64,000 nucleotides of DNA, taken from contig NZ_LN890655.1 of NCBI RefSeq assembly GCF_900066015.1, positions 3,388,726 to 3,452,725 on the forward strand, in the 5' to 3' direction. This stretch comes from Candidatus Promineifilum breve (lineage in GTDB: Bacteria; Chloroflexota; Anaerolineae; Promineifilales; Promineifilaceae). Position numbers and translations under genes: made by a program. Shown here piece by piece: positions 26,679 to 36,124 of this stretch (the first letter of the stretch is position 1; the number at the start of each line of letters is the position of its first letter). Under the pieces are notes generated by a model. That model saw only the letters and a program-made list of their open reading frames with translations, did not search any database and was not told the origin of the DNA.

Positions 26679-27421
26679 GTTCAGCTTATGCCCGCGACCC
26701 GCGCGAGACCGCCTTGCGGGCCGAGATCGTTCGCGTGGGGCAAATGATGTATGAGCGCGGCCTGCTTAGTGGCTTCGAGGGCAATCTGTCCGTGCGCCTC
26801 GACGATGGCCGCATCCTGATCACCCCGTCGGGCCTGCACAAGGGGCTGTTGCGCCCCGAGCAACTGCTGATCGTCGATGCCGCCGGGCAGGTTATCGGCT
26901 ACCCGACCGAGGCCCGGCGCGAGCTGCGGCCGACCAGCGAGCTGCCCATGCACCTGGAGACCTACCGGCGGCGGCCGGACGTGCGGGCCGTGGTGCATGC
27001 CCACCCGCCCATTACCGTGGCCCTGTCCATCGCCGGCATCCCCATGGACACGCCGCTGCTGCCGGAGGTCATCGTCTTGCTGGGCCTCATCCCCACCGCG
27101 CCCTACACGCTGGCCTCCAGTGAAGAGGGCGCGCTGGCGATTCGCGACCTCATCGGCGGCCACGATGCCATCATCCTGCAACGCCACGGCACGCTGACCG
27201 TCGGTGAAACGCTAGTGCAAGCCTTCATGCGCCTGGAGACCGTGGAGCAGAACGCCCGCATCCACTTCATGCTGGCCCAATTGGGCGCGGGCGGGCCGCT
27301 GGAGCCAAAGGAAGTGCAGCGCCTGCTACAGATGCGCCGCCGCATGGGCCTGGAACGCCCCGGCGACGCGGCCGAATTCCAACGCCTCTGGGGCACTTCC
27401 CCCGACTCCCTCTCTCCCTAG
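26675..27421 (+). CDS. Class II aldolase/adducin family protein
   Basis: 248 residues. Zn-dependent class II aldolase fold: GFEGNLSVRLDDGRILITPSGLHKG, then the metal-binding VVHAHPPITVAL and later QRHGTLTVGETLVQAFMRLETVEQNAR. Relatives are L-fuculose-1-phosphate or ribulose-phosphate aldolases and adducin-like decarboxylases. Translationally coupled to the upstream ketopantoate-reductase-like gene. Its TAG stop is part of the CCCCTAG heptamer array that follows; the terminal SPDSLSP may be repeat-derived. Confidence 0.88.
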   Translation: MSSAYARDPRETALRAEIVRVGQMMYERGLLSGFEGNLSVRLDDGRILITPSGLHKGLLRPEQLLIVDAAGQVIGYPTEARRELRPTSELPMHLETYRRRPDVRAVVHAHPPITVALSIAGIPMDTPLLPEVIVLLGLIPTAPYTLASSEEGALAIRDLIGGHDAIILQRHGTLTVGETLVQAFMRLETVEQNARIHFMLAQLGAGGPLEPKEVQRLLQMRRRMGLERPGDAAEFQRLWGTSPDSLSP

Positions 27422-27468
27422 CCCCTAGCCCCTAGCACCTAGCCCCTAGCCCCTAGAACCTAGCACCT
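27415..27468. repeat. CCCCTAG heptamer array joining two convergent genes
   Basis: CTAG recurs every 7 nt from 27418 to 27463 (seven units of CCCCTAG/CACCTAG/AACCTAG). The TAG at 27419-27421 ends the rightward aldolase gene, and the CTA at 27446-27448 is the TAG stop of the leftward O-antigen ligase-like gene. Confidence 0.9.
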
Positions 27469-28759
27469 CTTCCCGATTCATCGCCGCCAGCACGCCCAGC
27501 GCCAGCCAGAACACGATCCCCGGTTTCGATCCCAGCGCCAGCGCGTCGGCCAGGCCGAAGACGTGGACGGCGGCCAGCCCGGCCAACACCCCCAGGGCGG
27601 CGGCCCGCAAGCCCACGTCGCGCCGCGCCACCCGCCAGCCGGCCACGGCGGCGACCATGAGCAGCGCCCCGTAGGCCACCAATCCTGGCAGCCCCACGTC
27701 GAGCGCCGTCTGCAAAAAGATGTTGTGGGCGTGAGCGATATCCTGGCCGGGCGTGAAGGGGAGCGGGTAGAGCCGAAACACCACCTGGCGAAACGCCCCC
27801 AGGCCGACGCCGGTGTAGGGGAAGTCGGCCACGGCGCGGACGGCCCACGGCCAGATTTCCTTGCGATAGTTGAGCGTAACCAGCGAGCCGACGGCCGTTT
27901 CCGACGGCGGATTCAGCCAAAGATCGCGCAGTTCGGCCGGGCCAATCCAGAGGACAGCCCCCAGCCCCACGACGGCCATGATACCCACCCCGGCCCACAT
28001 CGCCGCGCGGTAGGTCGATGGCGGCAGCACGACGGCCCAGAGGATCAGGAGGATAAACAATCCGGCCACCGCGCCCACCCAGCCGCCGCGCGATTGGGTC
28101 AGGATGAGGATGGCGATTGCCCACAAGGCGGCCAACCCCAGCCCCAGGCGCAGCCACGACGATGACCGCCCGGCGCGGGGAGCCAACAGGAGGGAGATGA
28201 TGACCGGCAAAAAGAGGCAGATGAGGCCGGCCAGTTGGTTGGGATGAACCGTGAAACCGGCCAGCCCCGGCAGCGATTGCGCGCGAAAGGGATTGAGTTG
28301 AACGAGGATGGGTATCTTGGGGATTTCCTGCAATCCGATAACCCCGACCAGACTAAAGCCCAGGCCAATCGCCACCATCGCCGCCACCGCCCAGCCCACG
28401 CGCCGCCGCGAGTGGGCGGCCAGGGCCACAAAGCGCCAGACGGCCAGCCCCAGGATCAGGCCCGTCGCCTTGGGCAGCGTCTCCGCCGGGTCGGCCGTCG
28501 CCAAGATGCCGACGCCCAGTGTGATCCCCCACACAATCATGACGGCATCGAAAGGCGTCGATACTGGTCGTCGGCTGAATAGCGCCGCCAGCCACATGGC
28601 GGCCAGGGCCAACAGGGCGGCGGCGGTGGCCACGGCCGATAGCTCCGGAGCCAGCAGGAACGGGGCGGCCAGAACCAAAACAACGCCCTCCAGCGCGATC
28701 AGCCGGTTGGAGCGGCGCTCCTCGGTTGGGGGTTGGGTTAGGCCGGGAACGAGGTTCAT
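27446..28759 (-). CDS. O-antigen ligase/polymerase-like membrane protein 1
   Basis: 437 residues with about 11 helices. The Wzy_C/O-antigen ligase signature is the large loop after PWAVRAVADFPYTGVGLGAFRQVVFRLYPLPFTPGQDIAHAHNIFLQTALDVGLPGLVAYGALL, where the H-x-H-N-x-x-L pattern is diagnostic. It should transfer or polymerise lipid-linked glycans on the outer membrane face. Last gene of the leftward polysaccharide cluster; its final residues and stop (VLGSRG) come from the heptamer array. Confidence 0.87.
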   Translation of the reverse strand: MNLVPGLTQPPTEERRSNRLIALEGVVLVLAAPFLLAPELSAVATAAALLALAAMWLAALFSRRPVSTPFDAVMIVWGITLGVGILATADPAETLPKATGLILGLAVWRFVALAAHSRRRVGWAVAAMVAIGLGFSLVGVIGLQEIPKIPILVQLNPFRAQSLPGLAGFTVHPNQLAGLICLFLPVIISLLLAPRAGRSSSWLRLGLGLAALWAIAILILTQSRGGWVGAVAGLFILLILWAVVLPPSTYRAAMWAGVGIMAVVGLGAVLWIGPAELRDLWLNPPSETAVGSLVTLNYRKEIWPWAVRAVADFPYTGVGLGAFRQVVFRLYPLPFTPGQDIAHAHNIFLQTALDVGLPGLVAYGALLMVAAVAGWRVARRDVGLRAAALGVLAGLAAVHVFGLADALALGSKPGIVFWLALGVLAAMNREEVLGSRG

Positions 28760-28789
28760 CGACCAGCGGGCCGCGGCGACGGTTCGGAC

Positions 28790-30226
28790 TTAATAGGCGC
28801 CTTTGCCGCGTACCACGACCCAGGGTGTCTTGAGCAGGATGTAGATGTCCATCCACAACGAATAATTCTGGACGTAGTAGAGGTCTTCCTCGGTATGGAG
28901 GTGGAGTGGCTTGTCGGCGCGGCCGTTGATCTGCCACCAGCCGGTCATCCCTTGGGGCACGGCCAGCCGTTTGTGTTGCCACGGCTCATATTGCCCCACC
29001 AGCCAGGGCAATTCCGGCCGCGGCCCCACCAGGCTCATATCTCCTTTCAGGACGTTGAACAATTGCGGCAGCTCATCGAGGCTGGTATGGCGCAGGAAGC
29101 GACCAATCCGGGTGACGCGGGGATCGTTGGCTTTCTTGAAGAGCAGGTGGCCGTCGTCGGTGTGCTCGGTCATGCCCTCCACCATACTATCCGCGCCGTC
29201 GATCATCGAGCGGAATTTGTACATGGAGAAGAGCCGCCCGTTTTCGCCCACGCGCTGCTGGCGAAACAGGGTCGATCCCTTGGTGTCCAGCTTGATCAGC
29301 ACGGTAATGATCACCATCGGCAGCAGCACGATGAGGGTCAGGATACCGGCCAGCGTCAGATCGAACAGGCGCTTGACGAAGCGCTGCACGTCGTTAAGCG
29401 CCGGATCGCGCAGATTAATCATCGGCAGGCCGCCGAAATCCTCGACCGACGCGCGATAGAGGGCCAGACTAAAATAATCGGGCACGACGCGCACTTGAAC
29501 CGGCAAGTCGTGGAGGGCTAGGACGAGTTCGTTGATCTGGGCGTAGTCGCGCTGGGGCAGGGCGATGACGACGTCGTTGATATTGCTACGCTGAACCACC
29601 TCGCGAACATCTTCGACCCGGCCCAGTACGTGGAGCACGAAGTCTTGATCGACCGCTACCCGGGGAGTAACCTCATCCAAAAAGCCGGCCAGGGTTAGGC
29701 CCATTGATTCGTAATCGCGAATCATTGTGCCCACCCGCTGGCCGACGTCGCCCGCGCCGATGATGAGCACACGATGCTCGGCGGTGGGCACGCGGCTAAT
29801 ACGGAACAGAAGCCGCACCATGACGCGCCAGCCCAACAGCAGGACGAGATCCAGGGCCACGAAGATGATAAATACCCAGCGCGAGAAATCACGATGGGCC
29901 AGGAACAGCAGACCGGCGAATAACAAGGCCGAAGCCACCGTGGCAATTGTCACGATCTGCAATTCGTCCATCACCCGGTAGACGCGCTTGGGATCGTAGA
30001 CCGACAGCACCAGAAACGTCAGACCCCACAGTACCGGCACGACGAGATAGATGAAGGGCATGACCACGGCCGGGCCGCGCAGATTGGTCAGATGAAGAGG
30101 GATGTAGGCAACGAGCCGCAGGGCCGCGAACAGGGCCACGCAAGTCAGCAAAATATCAGTCGCCATCGAAAAGATAGCATAGTTGACCCCGAACCGCCTC
30201 AACATGTCGCCCCTTATCCTTATCAA
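28790..30226 (-). CDS. Polyprenyl glycosylphosphotransferase (initiating sugar transferase)
   Basis: 478 residues. Four N-terminal helices, then a CoA-binding-like Rossmann part (RVLIIGAGDVGQRVG, residues about 152-166), a fifth helix, and the C-terminal bacterial sugar transferase domain: GSTLFRQQRVGENGRLFSMYKFRSM, RIGRFLRHTSLDELPQLFNVLKGDMSLVGPRPELP and GMTGWWQINGRAD. This is the WbaP/WcaJ-type topology that loads the first sugar phosphate onto undecaprenyl phosphate. A good promoter (30377-30405) lies upstream. An alternative start is ATG 30205 (MLRRFGV). Confidence 0.94.
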   Translation of the reverse strand: MIRIRGDMLRRFGVNYAIFSMATDILLTCVALFAALRLVAYIPLHLTNLRGPAVVMPFIYLVVPVLWGLTFLVLSVYDPKRVYRVMDELQIVTIATVASALLFAGLLFLAHRDFSRWVFIIFVALDLVLLLGWRVMVRLLFRISRVPTAEHRVLIIGAGDVGQRVGTMIRDYESMGLTLAGFLDEVTPRVAVDQDFVLHVLGRVEDVREVVQRSNINDVVIALPQRDYAQINELVLALHDLPVQVRVVPDYFSLALYRASVEDFGGLPMINLRDPALNDVQRFVKRLFDLTLAGILTLIVLLPMVIITVLIKLDTKGSTLFRQQRVGENGRLFSMYKFRSMIDGADSMVEGMTEHTDDGHLLFKKANDPRVTRIGRFLRHTSLDELPQLFNVLKGDMSLVGPRPELPWLVGQYEPWQHKRLAVPQGMTGWWQINGRADKPLHLHTEEDLYYVQNYSLWMDIYILLKTPWVVVRGKGAY

Positions 30227-30376
30227 TCACCCTGGCCAGTCCGCACGCAACCTGTCACCGTATCATATGGCTGACAGTACTCGCAACGACCCGCGTCAGA
30301 CACCTCAGGCCCTACCTATTCACAATGATATTGATCATATTGCCGGTCAGTTGTGAAATTGGGTGCAATTGGGGAA

Positions 30377-30405
30377 ATTATAACCGGCTCCTCTTTGAGG
30401 GCCAA
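30377..30405 (-). promoter_or_regulatory. Leftward promoter of the sugar-transferase gene
   Basis: On the minus strand TTGGCC (30405-30400), 17-nt spacer, TATAAT (30382-30377). It gives a leader of about 145 nt for the sugar transferase and ligase genes, separating them from the upstream part of the cluster. The rest of the 250-bp gap shows nothing clear. Confidence 0.65.
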
Positions 30406-30476
30406 GTATCTAAAGCTATATACCAGACATATTTCTGACTGTGCACTTTATCTAGACTGGGTAGAAGCGCCTTTGC

Positions 30477-31136
30477 TCACCAACCGCCATAGGCCACAAA
30501 CGATTTTGTAAGGCCGAACACTTTCTCTTCATACAGCCGGCCGGCGGGAAATAGCGAGGCAAACTCGCCCTTGCGGAGTAGGCTCACCGACCCCACCGAT
30601 TCACGGGCTTGTTGCCGGGTCTCGTGCCGTTGATACCAGCCCAGGTCATAATGGTGCAATAACCAGGCCCGCCATTCCAGAGGGAGCCACTGGAACCCTG
30701 GGAAGAGATAGTGCGGCTCGATAGGGAAGTAATAATTGGGCGTCTGGACGAAATAACGCCGGCCCACACGCTGGACTTCCTCAGCCATGCGCCGCTGCTT
30801 CTTGTTGTCGCCGACGTGTTCAATGACCGAATTGGAAAATACAACGTCAAAGGCATCGTCAGCGAATAGAGCCAGGTTGGTGGCGTCGCCGATAATGCTC
30901 GTAAACCCACTAAACCTGACCGGTTGTGGCTCCAAATTGAGAATCGTTATGTGGATGCCGGCCTCGTCCAGGAAATCCATTCGTTCCCAGAAATCTTGTG
31001 TGCCGCCGACATCGAGGATCGTCAGTGGCCGGGGCACCGACGCCAGTAATTCCAGGAATAACCCAAAGCGCTGGCGACGCATTGACGTAGCCAGGGAATC
31101 GTCGGCCCGGTTATCAGCGATCTTTTTAAATAACAC
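30477..31136 (-). CDS. Class I SAM-dependent methyltransferase
   Basis: 219 residues. Motif I is ILDVGGTQDFWER (residues 40-52), motif II TILNLEP, and motif IV DVVFSNSVIEHVGD, followed by FVQTPNYYFPIEPHYLFPGFQWLP, common in methyltransferases of polysaccharide clusters. The target, probably a sugar or aglycone of the glycan, is unknown. Confidence 0.87.
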   Translation of the reverse strand: MLFKKIADNRADDSLATSMRRQRFGLFLELLASVPRPLTILDVGGTQDFWERMDFLDEAGIHITILNLEPQPVRFSGFTSIIGDATNLALFADDAFDVVFSNSVIEHVGDNKKQRRMAEEVQRVGRRYFVQTPNYYFPIEPHYLFPGFQWLPLEWRAWLLHHYDLGWYQRHETRQQARESVGSVSLLRKGEFASLFPAGRLYEEKVFGLTKSFVAYGGW

Positions 31137-31174
31137 GATCTAAACTCCTTCCCCTGCTGAGAACGACTGTCAGC

Positions 31175-31933
31175 CTAATGACGACCGAAGAGACGTTCCT
31201 CTAATATCCGGGCCAGAAAGATTGGGTTGCCCAGCACATAGCGCCGCCATAATCGTCGCGGTTCGATCAACAGACGCCCTAACCATTCGAGGCTATGGTC
31301 GTTCATCCACAATGGCGCGCGTTGCACCTGGCCCGAAAGATAGTCAAAGGCCGCGCCTGTGGTCAGGGCGACATTGACCTTGAGGTCTTGCCAATTATCG
31401 CGCAACCATTGTTCCTGAAGCGGCATTCCCATCCCCACCACCAGAATGTTCGGTTGGCAACGATTGATGTCGTGCACAACGGCCTCATTTTCGGGGTGAC
31501 CTCTTGTCTTATTGAAATAGCCATGCTGTACGCCAACGATTTTTAGGTCCGGAAGTCGCTCCAGGAGGCGGTCGGCGGCTGTCTGGGCGTTGCCGGGCTG
31601 CGCGCCAAGGAAGTACAGTGAATAGCCTCGATTGTTAGCGAATTCGGCCAATTGCCATAACCAATCAGCGCCGGTGATACGCTCGGGAATGTGATGGCCC
31701 AGCAGCCGCGCGCCGAGGATGACGCCGGCTCCATCGCAGAATACGATTTCGGCCTCGTTCCAGGTGTCGCGTAACCAGGGATTGTCAACGGCCAAATTAA
31801 GCCCATGCACATTCACGTAAAACGCCAGCGCGCGCCGGCGTTGGTCGATGACATCGGCCAGACATTGGTGCAGTTCGTCCACCGTTAATGGATGGACGTG
31901 AACGCCGAGAATGGCAATCGTTTGAGCGGGCAT
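31175..31933 (-). CDS. WecB/TagA/CpsF family glycosyltransferase
   Basis: 252 residues from ATG 31933 behind AAGGTGAAC; longer frames to 32056 would overlap the preceding gene by 120 bp and were rejected. Family features: ILGVHVHPLTVDELHQCLADVI, VNVHGLNLAVDNPWLRDTWNEAEIVFCDGAGVILGARLLG, GADWLWQLAEFA, and PNILVVGMGMPLQEQWL. Such GT26 enzymes add N-acetylmannosamine-type sugars to lipid-linked acceptors. It starts 2 bp after the upstream stop, so it is in the same operon. Confidence 0.92.
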   Translation of the reverse strand: MPAQTIAILGVHVHPLTVDELHQCLADVIDQRRRALAFYVNVHGLNLAVDNPWLRDTWNEAEIVFCDGAGVILGARLLGHHIPERITGADWLWQLAEFANNRGYSLYFLGAQPGNAQTAADRLLERLPDLKIVGVQHGYFNKTRGHPENEAVVHDINRCQPNILVVGMGMPLQEQWLRDNWQDLKVNVALTTGAAFDYLSGQVQRAPLWMNDHSLEWLGRLLIEPRRLWRRYVLGNPIFLARILEERLFGRH

Positions 31934-31935
31934 GT

Positions 31936-33318
31936 TCACCTTACTGATAAGCCGCCCCAGGTTCCCGGGTCGTCGGCCGCAAAACATCTGTTGGCGACCA
32001 GAGCCGCCCCCCACATGACCCAGACGACGAATGTCAATGATTGATCCCACCACCACGCATCGGCTATCTCGCGGATATTAAATGCCAGGAAGGCCACCGC
32101 CAATGCGATCCAGAACGAACCAAGCTCTCGGCCGGCAGGCCGGCGCAATCCACGAATCACCGCCTGCCATATTGAAATCCACAGACCCAGGTAGAGGCCC
32201 AGGCCGACGATGCCGTGTTGGAAGAGCGTCCCCAGATAACTGCTGTGGGTTCCGGCGGCATAAATGCTCCCCCCACCGGGAATTCGTACCGGGACGCCCC
32301 AGCCGGCGATCAGATGATCGGGCAAAAGCTGCAGCGTCACGACGTAAATGTTGAAGCGCACCAGCCAACTGGACGGCCGGAGATCAACAAAAGTTGCCTC
32401 AAGCGTGTCAAAAATGAGCCCATGGGCGATGTAGCCTAGCAGGACCGCCGCACCCATCGCGGCCAGCATCAGCGCGATGATAAGTGGGCGATTATGCCCG
32501 CGCAACAGACCCCAGCGCAGCACCACATACAGCGGAATAGCCGCGACAAAGGCCACGTAGGAGATTCTGGATTCCGTGAAGAGCAGACAAGCGAACAAGC
32601 CCAACGCCACACCGGCAAACAGGATACGCGCCACCCCGCGCGATAGTATCATCCGCCAATGGATGAGCGGAATGAGAAGCAGGCAGACCATGCTCAGCGA
32701 ACTGAACTCGAGGGACAATCCCCTCAACCGGATGACAAACAGGCCCACTTCGTCAGACTGGGAACCGAAGGTACGGATGGCAATCGACGAGAAGAAAGCC
32801 GAGCCGTCAATCAGCGATTGCGGCAAGACAAACCCAATGCCGGAAGTGAAACTGCCCCGCCACAGGCCCGACAAGTAGATGAAACCGGCGATAGCCATGT
32901 AGACAGCCAGGATGGTCAAGGCCCGGACGATTAGCCACCACTCCCGGCGGGTTTTAATGCAGTTATAGATCAGGATGAGGATAATCGCCTGCGACCATAT
33001 AGTCGCTGTCTCTTTCAGGTAAATATCGAGGAAATCACGATCAACCCAAAAGATGGGCACGAGCCACCAGATCGCCAGGAGAATGGCGATGACCGCCGTC
33101 GAATTCAACTGCACCCGCCAATCGGCGCGGATGAGAAAACGAAATAATTCGTAGAGCGCGAAGAAAGGCAAGAGAAGTTGCTCGATGCCTAACGCCCACC
33201 AGACGGGCCACAGCAGCGCGTAATACACCAGATTATGGGCGAACGAAGTGGAAACAAAGGGAATACGCGCCCGTTCGGCCCATGGGGCGGGAGAGGATGG
33301 CGCCATCGAGGAATTCAT
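31936..33318 (-). CDS. O-antigen ligase/polymerase-like membrane protein 2
   Basis: 460 residues from ATG 33318; the longer frame from 33369 overlaps the upstream glycosyltransferase gene. About 12 helices. The periplasmic loop contains LLPDHLIAGWGVPVRIPGGGSIYAAGTHSSYLGTLFQHGIVGLGLYLGLW, where the H-S-S-Y-L / Q-x-G-I-x-G pattern matches the Wzy/WaaL family. One of three such proteins in the cluster. Confidence 0.85.
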   Translation of the reverse strand: MNSSMAPSSPAPWAERARIPFVSTSFAHNLVYYALLWPVWWALGIEQLLLPFFALYELFRFLIRADWRVQLNSTAVIAILLAIWWLVPIFWVDRDFLDIYLKETATIWSQAIILILIYNCIKTRREWWLIVRALTILAVYMAIAGFIYLSGLWRGSFTSGIGFVLPQSLIDGSAFFSSIAIRTFGSQSDEVGLFVIRLRGLSLEFSSLSMVCLLLIPLIHWRMILSRGVARILFAGVALGLFACLLFTESRISYVAFVAAIPLYVVLRWGLLRGHNRPLIIALMLAAMGAAVLLGYIAHGLIFDTLEATFVDLRPSSWLVRFNIYVVTLQLLPDHLIAGWGVPVRIPGGGSIYAAGTHSSYLGTLFQHGIVGLGLYLGLWISIWQAVIRGLRRPAGRELGSFWIALAVAFLAFNIREIADAWWWDQSLTFVVWVMWGAALVANRCFAADDPGTWGGLSVR

Positions 33319-33328
33319 GGGCACGTTA

Positions 33329-34612
33329 TTATATCCGAACGTCGGGCTGGGCTTGCTGTGTCGGCCCATCCGCGAATTGGCTGCCGACCCCAGACCCCAA
33401 ACCGGCTTCGTAGGCCGTTAGATAAGCTGATGTAACGGCTTCAAGTGAATAAGATCGTGCCTTTTCGCGGCAAGCCCAACTCATGCGCGAACGTTTCTCC
33501 GGCTCCGCGACCATCTGCCGGATTTTCTGCTGCAATGATTCTACCTGACCCGGCTCGACCAAAAATCCAGTTTCGCCCTCAATGATCAGTTCCGGCATAC
33601 CGCCGATGTTGGCGGCGATGACCGGCTTACCATAGGCATAGGCCTCGATGATCGAAATGCCGAAGACTTCATGGACGATCGACGGCATGACGAGGGCATC
33701 CGACTGGCTGATCAGCCTGTCCTTCTCAGCGCCGCTCACGTAGCCGTGGAATCTCATCCGCGGAACGCCGGCATAGGTGGCGCGCAAGGCGGCCTCACTG
33801 GTGCCGGTGCCGGCGATGTCCAGATGGAGCTGCGGCATCTCACTCATCAGGCCCGCGAAGGCCTGGCATAATACGTCGATCCCTTTCTCTCTCTCCAATC
33901 GGCCCAGATACAGTAATCGGAATGATGCGGAGTCTGCCGGCAGGCCGACGGGCAGCGAATCAAGTTCGCGCGTGCTCAGCCCATGCGTATTGGGCACGAC
34001 AAACTGGCGGGCGCGGTCGAAGAAGCCCATGCCCGTGATGATCTGCTGATTGAACCGGCTGGGGAACGTGGCGACGTTGACCTGGCGCGAGTAGCGGGCG
34101 CGCATCATTTGGTAAGGTCGCAAGGCCCAATGCCGCCGTTGAGCCATGCGGCCGATAGTCGATTGGAGCAAGCCTTCCGGGCTGATCAACTCATAATCGT
34201 GACAGGTCTGGATGATGGGGCGGCTATCTTCGGCCGCGGCCGCGCTCCACACCGCCGGGGATATTCCCCGCAGCTTGTGAACGTGGATAACGTCCGGTTG
34301 CTCCTGTCGGATCAGCCGGCGCATCATCCGGAAAGTAGACGGATTCCAGATATCGATGGTTTGCCAGATGACGCGTTTCCAAATCGGCTGGGCGTCTTTG
34401 TTTTTCACCCAATATAAATTGCGGGGCCGGAAGGAATAGATCTTGATGCCGTCGTCTCCGGTTGCCACCTGCGGTTCAGGTTTGTCGTGGGTGGTCACGG
34501 CCACAACCTCGATGCCCTGCCGCGTCAGGCCCTGGGCCAGGTGCATAGCCGCGATCGCCGCCCCACCGCCCACGCGCACATCCATCAGGTAGGAAACCAG
34601 AAGAACTTTCAT
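33329..34612 (-). CDS. Glycosyltransferase family 4
   Basis: 427 residues, GT-B fold. N-terminal GGAAIAAMHLAQGLTRQGIEVVAVTTH acceptor-domain pattern, then the C-terminal nucleotide-sugar domain with FRLLYLGRLEREKGIDVLCQAF and the acidic E-x7-E site in MPSIVHEVFGISIIEAYAYGKPVIAANIGGMPELI. Donor and acceptor sugars are unknown. Its ATG overlaps the stop of the flippase gene (34609-34612), so translation is coupled. Confidence 0.92.
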   Translation of the reverse strand: MKVLLVSYLMDVRVGGGAAIAAMHLAQGLTRQGIEVVAVTTHDKPEPQVATGDDGIKIYSFRPRNLYWVKNKDAQPIWKRVIWQTIDIWNPSTFRMMRRLIRQEQPDVIHVHKLRGISPAVWSAAAAEDSRPIIQTCHDYELISPEGLLQSTIGRMAQRRHWALRPYQMMRARYSRQVNVATFPSRFNQQIITGMGFFDRARQFVVPNTHGLSTRELDSLPVGLPADSASFRLLYLGRLEREKGIDVLCQAFAGLMSEMPQLHLDIAGTGTSEAALRATYAGVPRMRFHGYVSGAEKDRLISQSDALVMPSIVHEVFGISIIEAYAYGKPVIAANIGGMPELIIEGETGFLVEPGQVESLQQKIRQMVAEPEKRSRMSWACREKARSYSLEAVTSAYLTAYEAGLGSGVGSQFADGPTQQAQPDVRI

Positions 34613-36105
34613 CGATTAGTCTGATGCAGCAATGAGAAAATGCGCCCCACTTCCGGCAAACGGAATAACCACGCCGCGCCGGCCGTCAGGAGCAGGCAAC
34701 CGGCGCCGCCGGCTAAGGCTGTTAGCCAGACGTTCAGCGTTGAACCGGTATTTTCGTCGATAAAATAAACGATGAGAGCCGTTCCGGCCAGGGCGATGAG
34801 GGCCACGCCGAGCAAGCGCAACGCCTCATCGACTGTCCAGCCGGCAGCGTCTAAATCGCCCATCACCCGCGCGTAGAGCCAATAAGTGCCGACGCTGAGC
34901 GCCGCGATATAGGCCAACCCGAAGGCCGGCAAGCCGACGCCGAAGGTGACAAGCATGCTCACCGATCCGATCAGGGTAATGGTATAAAGAAGTGAATAGA
35001 TAAGCAAGTCACGGCTTTTACCACGGGCGAAAGCCAGGGCAAAGGGAATGCGATTAAAGGCCAGGATGGGAATGGCGAAAGCGTAGAAGCGCAAAGCCAG
35101 GGCCACCAATTGGGTGGACTCGGCCGTGAATCGGCCGCGCTCGAAGACGATGGTGATGAGCTGTGTCGGCAGCACGGCGAAAATCACCATCATCGGCACA
35201 GACAGGAGGAGCAGGATACGCGTGTCTCGCCGCCAATTGGCCGCCGCCCCGGCCACGTAGGTTTGAATGGTCGAGATGACAAAACCGCGAAAGACAAACC
35301 GCTCCATCATCTGGAAGATACGCGCGGCGTAGGTGACGGCCGTGACCGCGCCGGGGCCGAGGTAGGAGGCGATGGCCCGCTCGGCCGTACTGGCGCCAAT
35401 TAATACGCCTTGCCCCACCAGCGGCAAACCCACGATGCGCGCCATGCGCCGCAAGCCGTCGCCGGCCGGCCACGCCGGCCGGAAGCGCCGCCCCATGCCC
35501 ATCAATCCCACAAAGCCCAGCAGCATCTCCACCGCGGCGCCGGCAGCCAAGCCGATCGCCGCCAGCGTCAGGTTTTGATCGGCGGCCGACATCCAGACCA
35601 GGCCCATCGAAACGAATACGCCCGCCACGCGGGCGAAGGAAGGGATGTGGTTTTTGCCGTGCCGGTAGTAAATGGCTCGTTGGGTCTCGGCCAGCGCCAG
35701 GAAGGCGATGAGCCAGGCCAGGATAGCCGCCAGTGGGACGCCCAACTGCTGTGTCTCGGCCGTTGCCCCGGGCACGCTCAACGGAAACCACCAACGACTT
35801 GTCAATGACATGAGCAGCGCGGCGATGAACGAAAAGACCCCGATGACCGTCAGCGCCTGCGAGTAGATCAAATCCTCGTCCACCTCGTCGTTGAACAGGC
35901 CGATTAGAGAATTGGTCAGGCTTTGGAACGCGCCCCGGCCGATGACCAGAGGCAGACTCCACGCCGCGTAGAGGCTATCCGAGTGTGCGCCCAGTCCCAA
36001 CGCGGCCGCCAGGACGACGTCCAGCACGAACATCGAAGCCCCCTCGATGGCGAACAGCCCATTGAGAACGGCCGAGCGTTGCAAGAAACGTGTAGATTGG
36101 CTCAT
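34609..36105 (-). CDS. MurJ/MviN-like lipid flippase
   Basis: 498 residues from ATG 36105 (MSQSTRFLQRSAVLN); upstream in-frame starts to 36225 run into the TPR gene. About 14 helices with the MviN/MurJ pattern: GAHSDSLYAAWSLPLVIGRGAFQSLTNSLIGLF at the N-terminus and TIVFERGRFTAESTQLVALALRFYAFAIPILAFNRI in the second half. In this context it more likely exports the cluster's lipid-linked oligosaccharide than lipid II; that is inference. Confidence 0.85.
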   Translation of the reverse strand: MSQSTRFLQRSAVLNGLFAIEGASMFVLDVVLAAALGLGAHSDSLYAAWSLPLVIGRGAFQSLTNSLIGLFNDEVDEDLIYSQALTVIGVFSFIAALLMSLTSRWWFPLSVPGATAETQQLGVPLAAILAWLIAFLALAETQRAIYYRHGKNHIPSFARVAGVFVSMGLVWMSAADQNLTLAAIGLAAGAAVEMLLGFVGLMGMGRRFRPAWPAGDGLRRMARIVGLPLVGQGVLIGASTAERAIASYLGPGAVTAVTYAARIFQMMERFVFRGFVISTIQTYVAGAAANWRRDTRILLLLSVPMMVIFAVLPTQLITIVFERGRFTAESTQLVALALRFYAFAIPILAFNRIPFALAFARGKSRDLLIYSLLYTITLIGSVSMLVTFGVGLPAFGLAYIAALSVGTYWLYARVMGDLDAAGWTVDEALRLLGVALIALAGTALIVYFIDENTGSTLNVWLTALAGGAGCLLLTAGAAWLFRLPEVGRIFSLLHQTNR

Positions 36106-36124
36106 GGTCGGTCGAGGGGCTACC

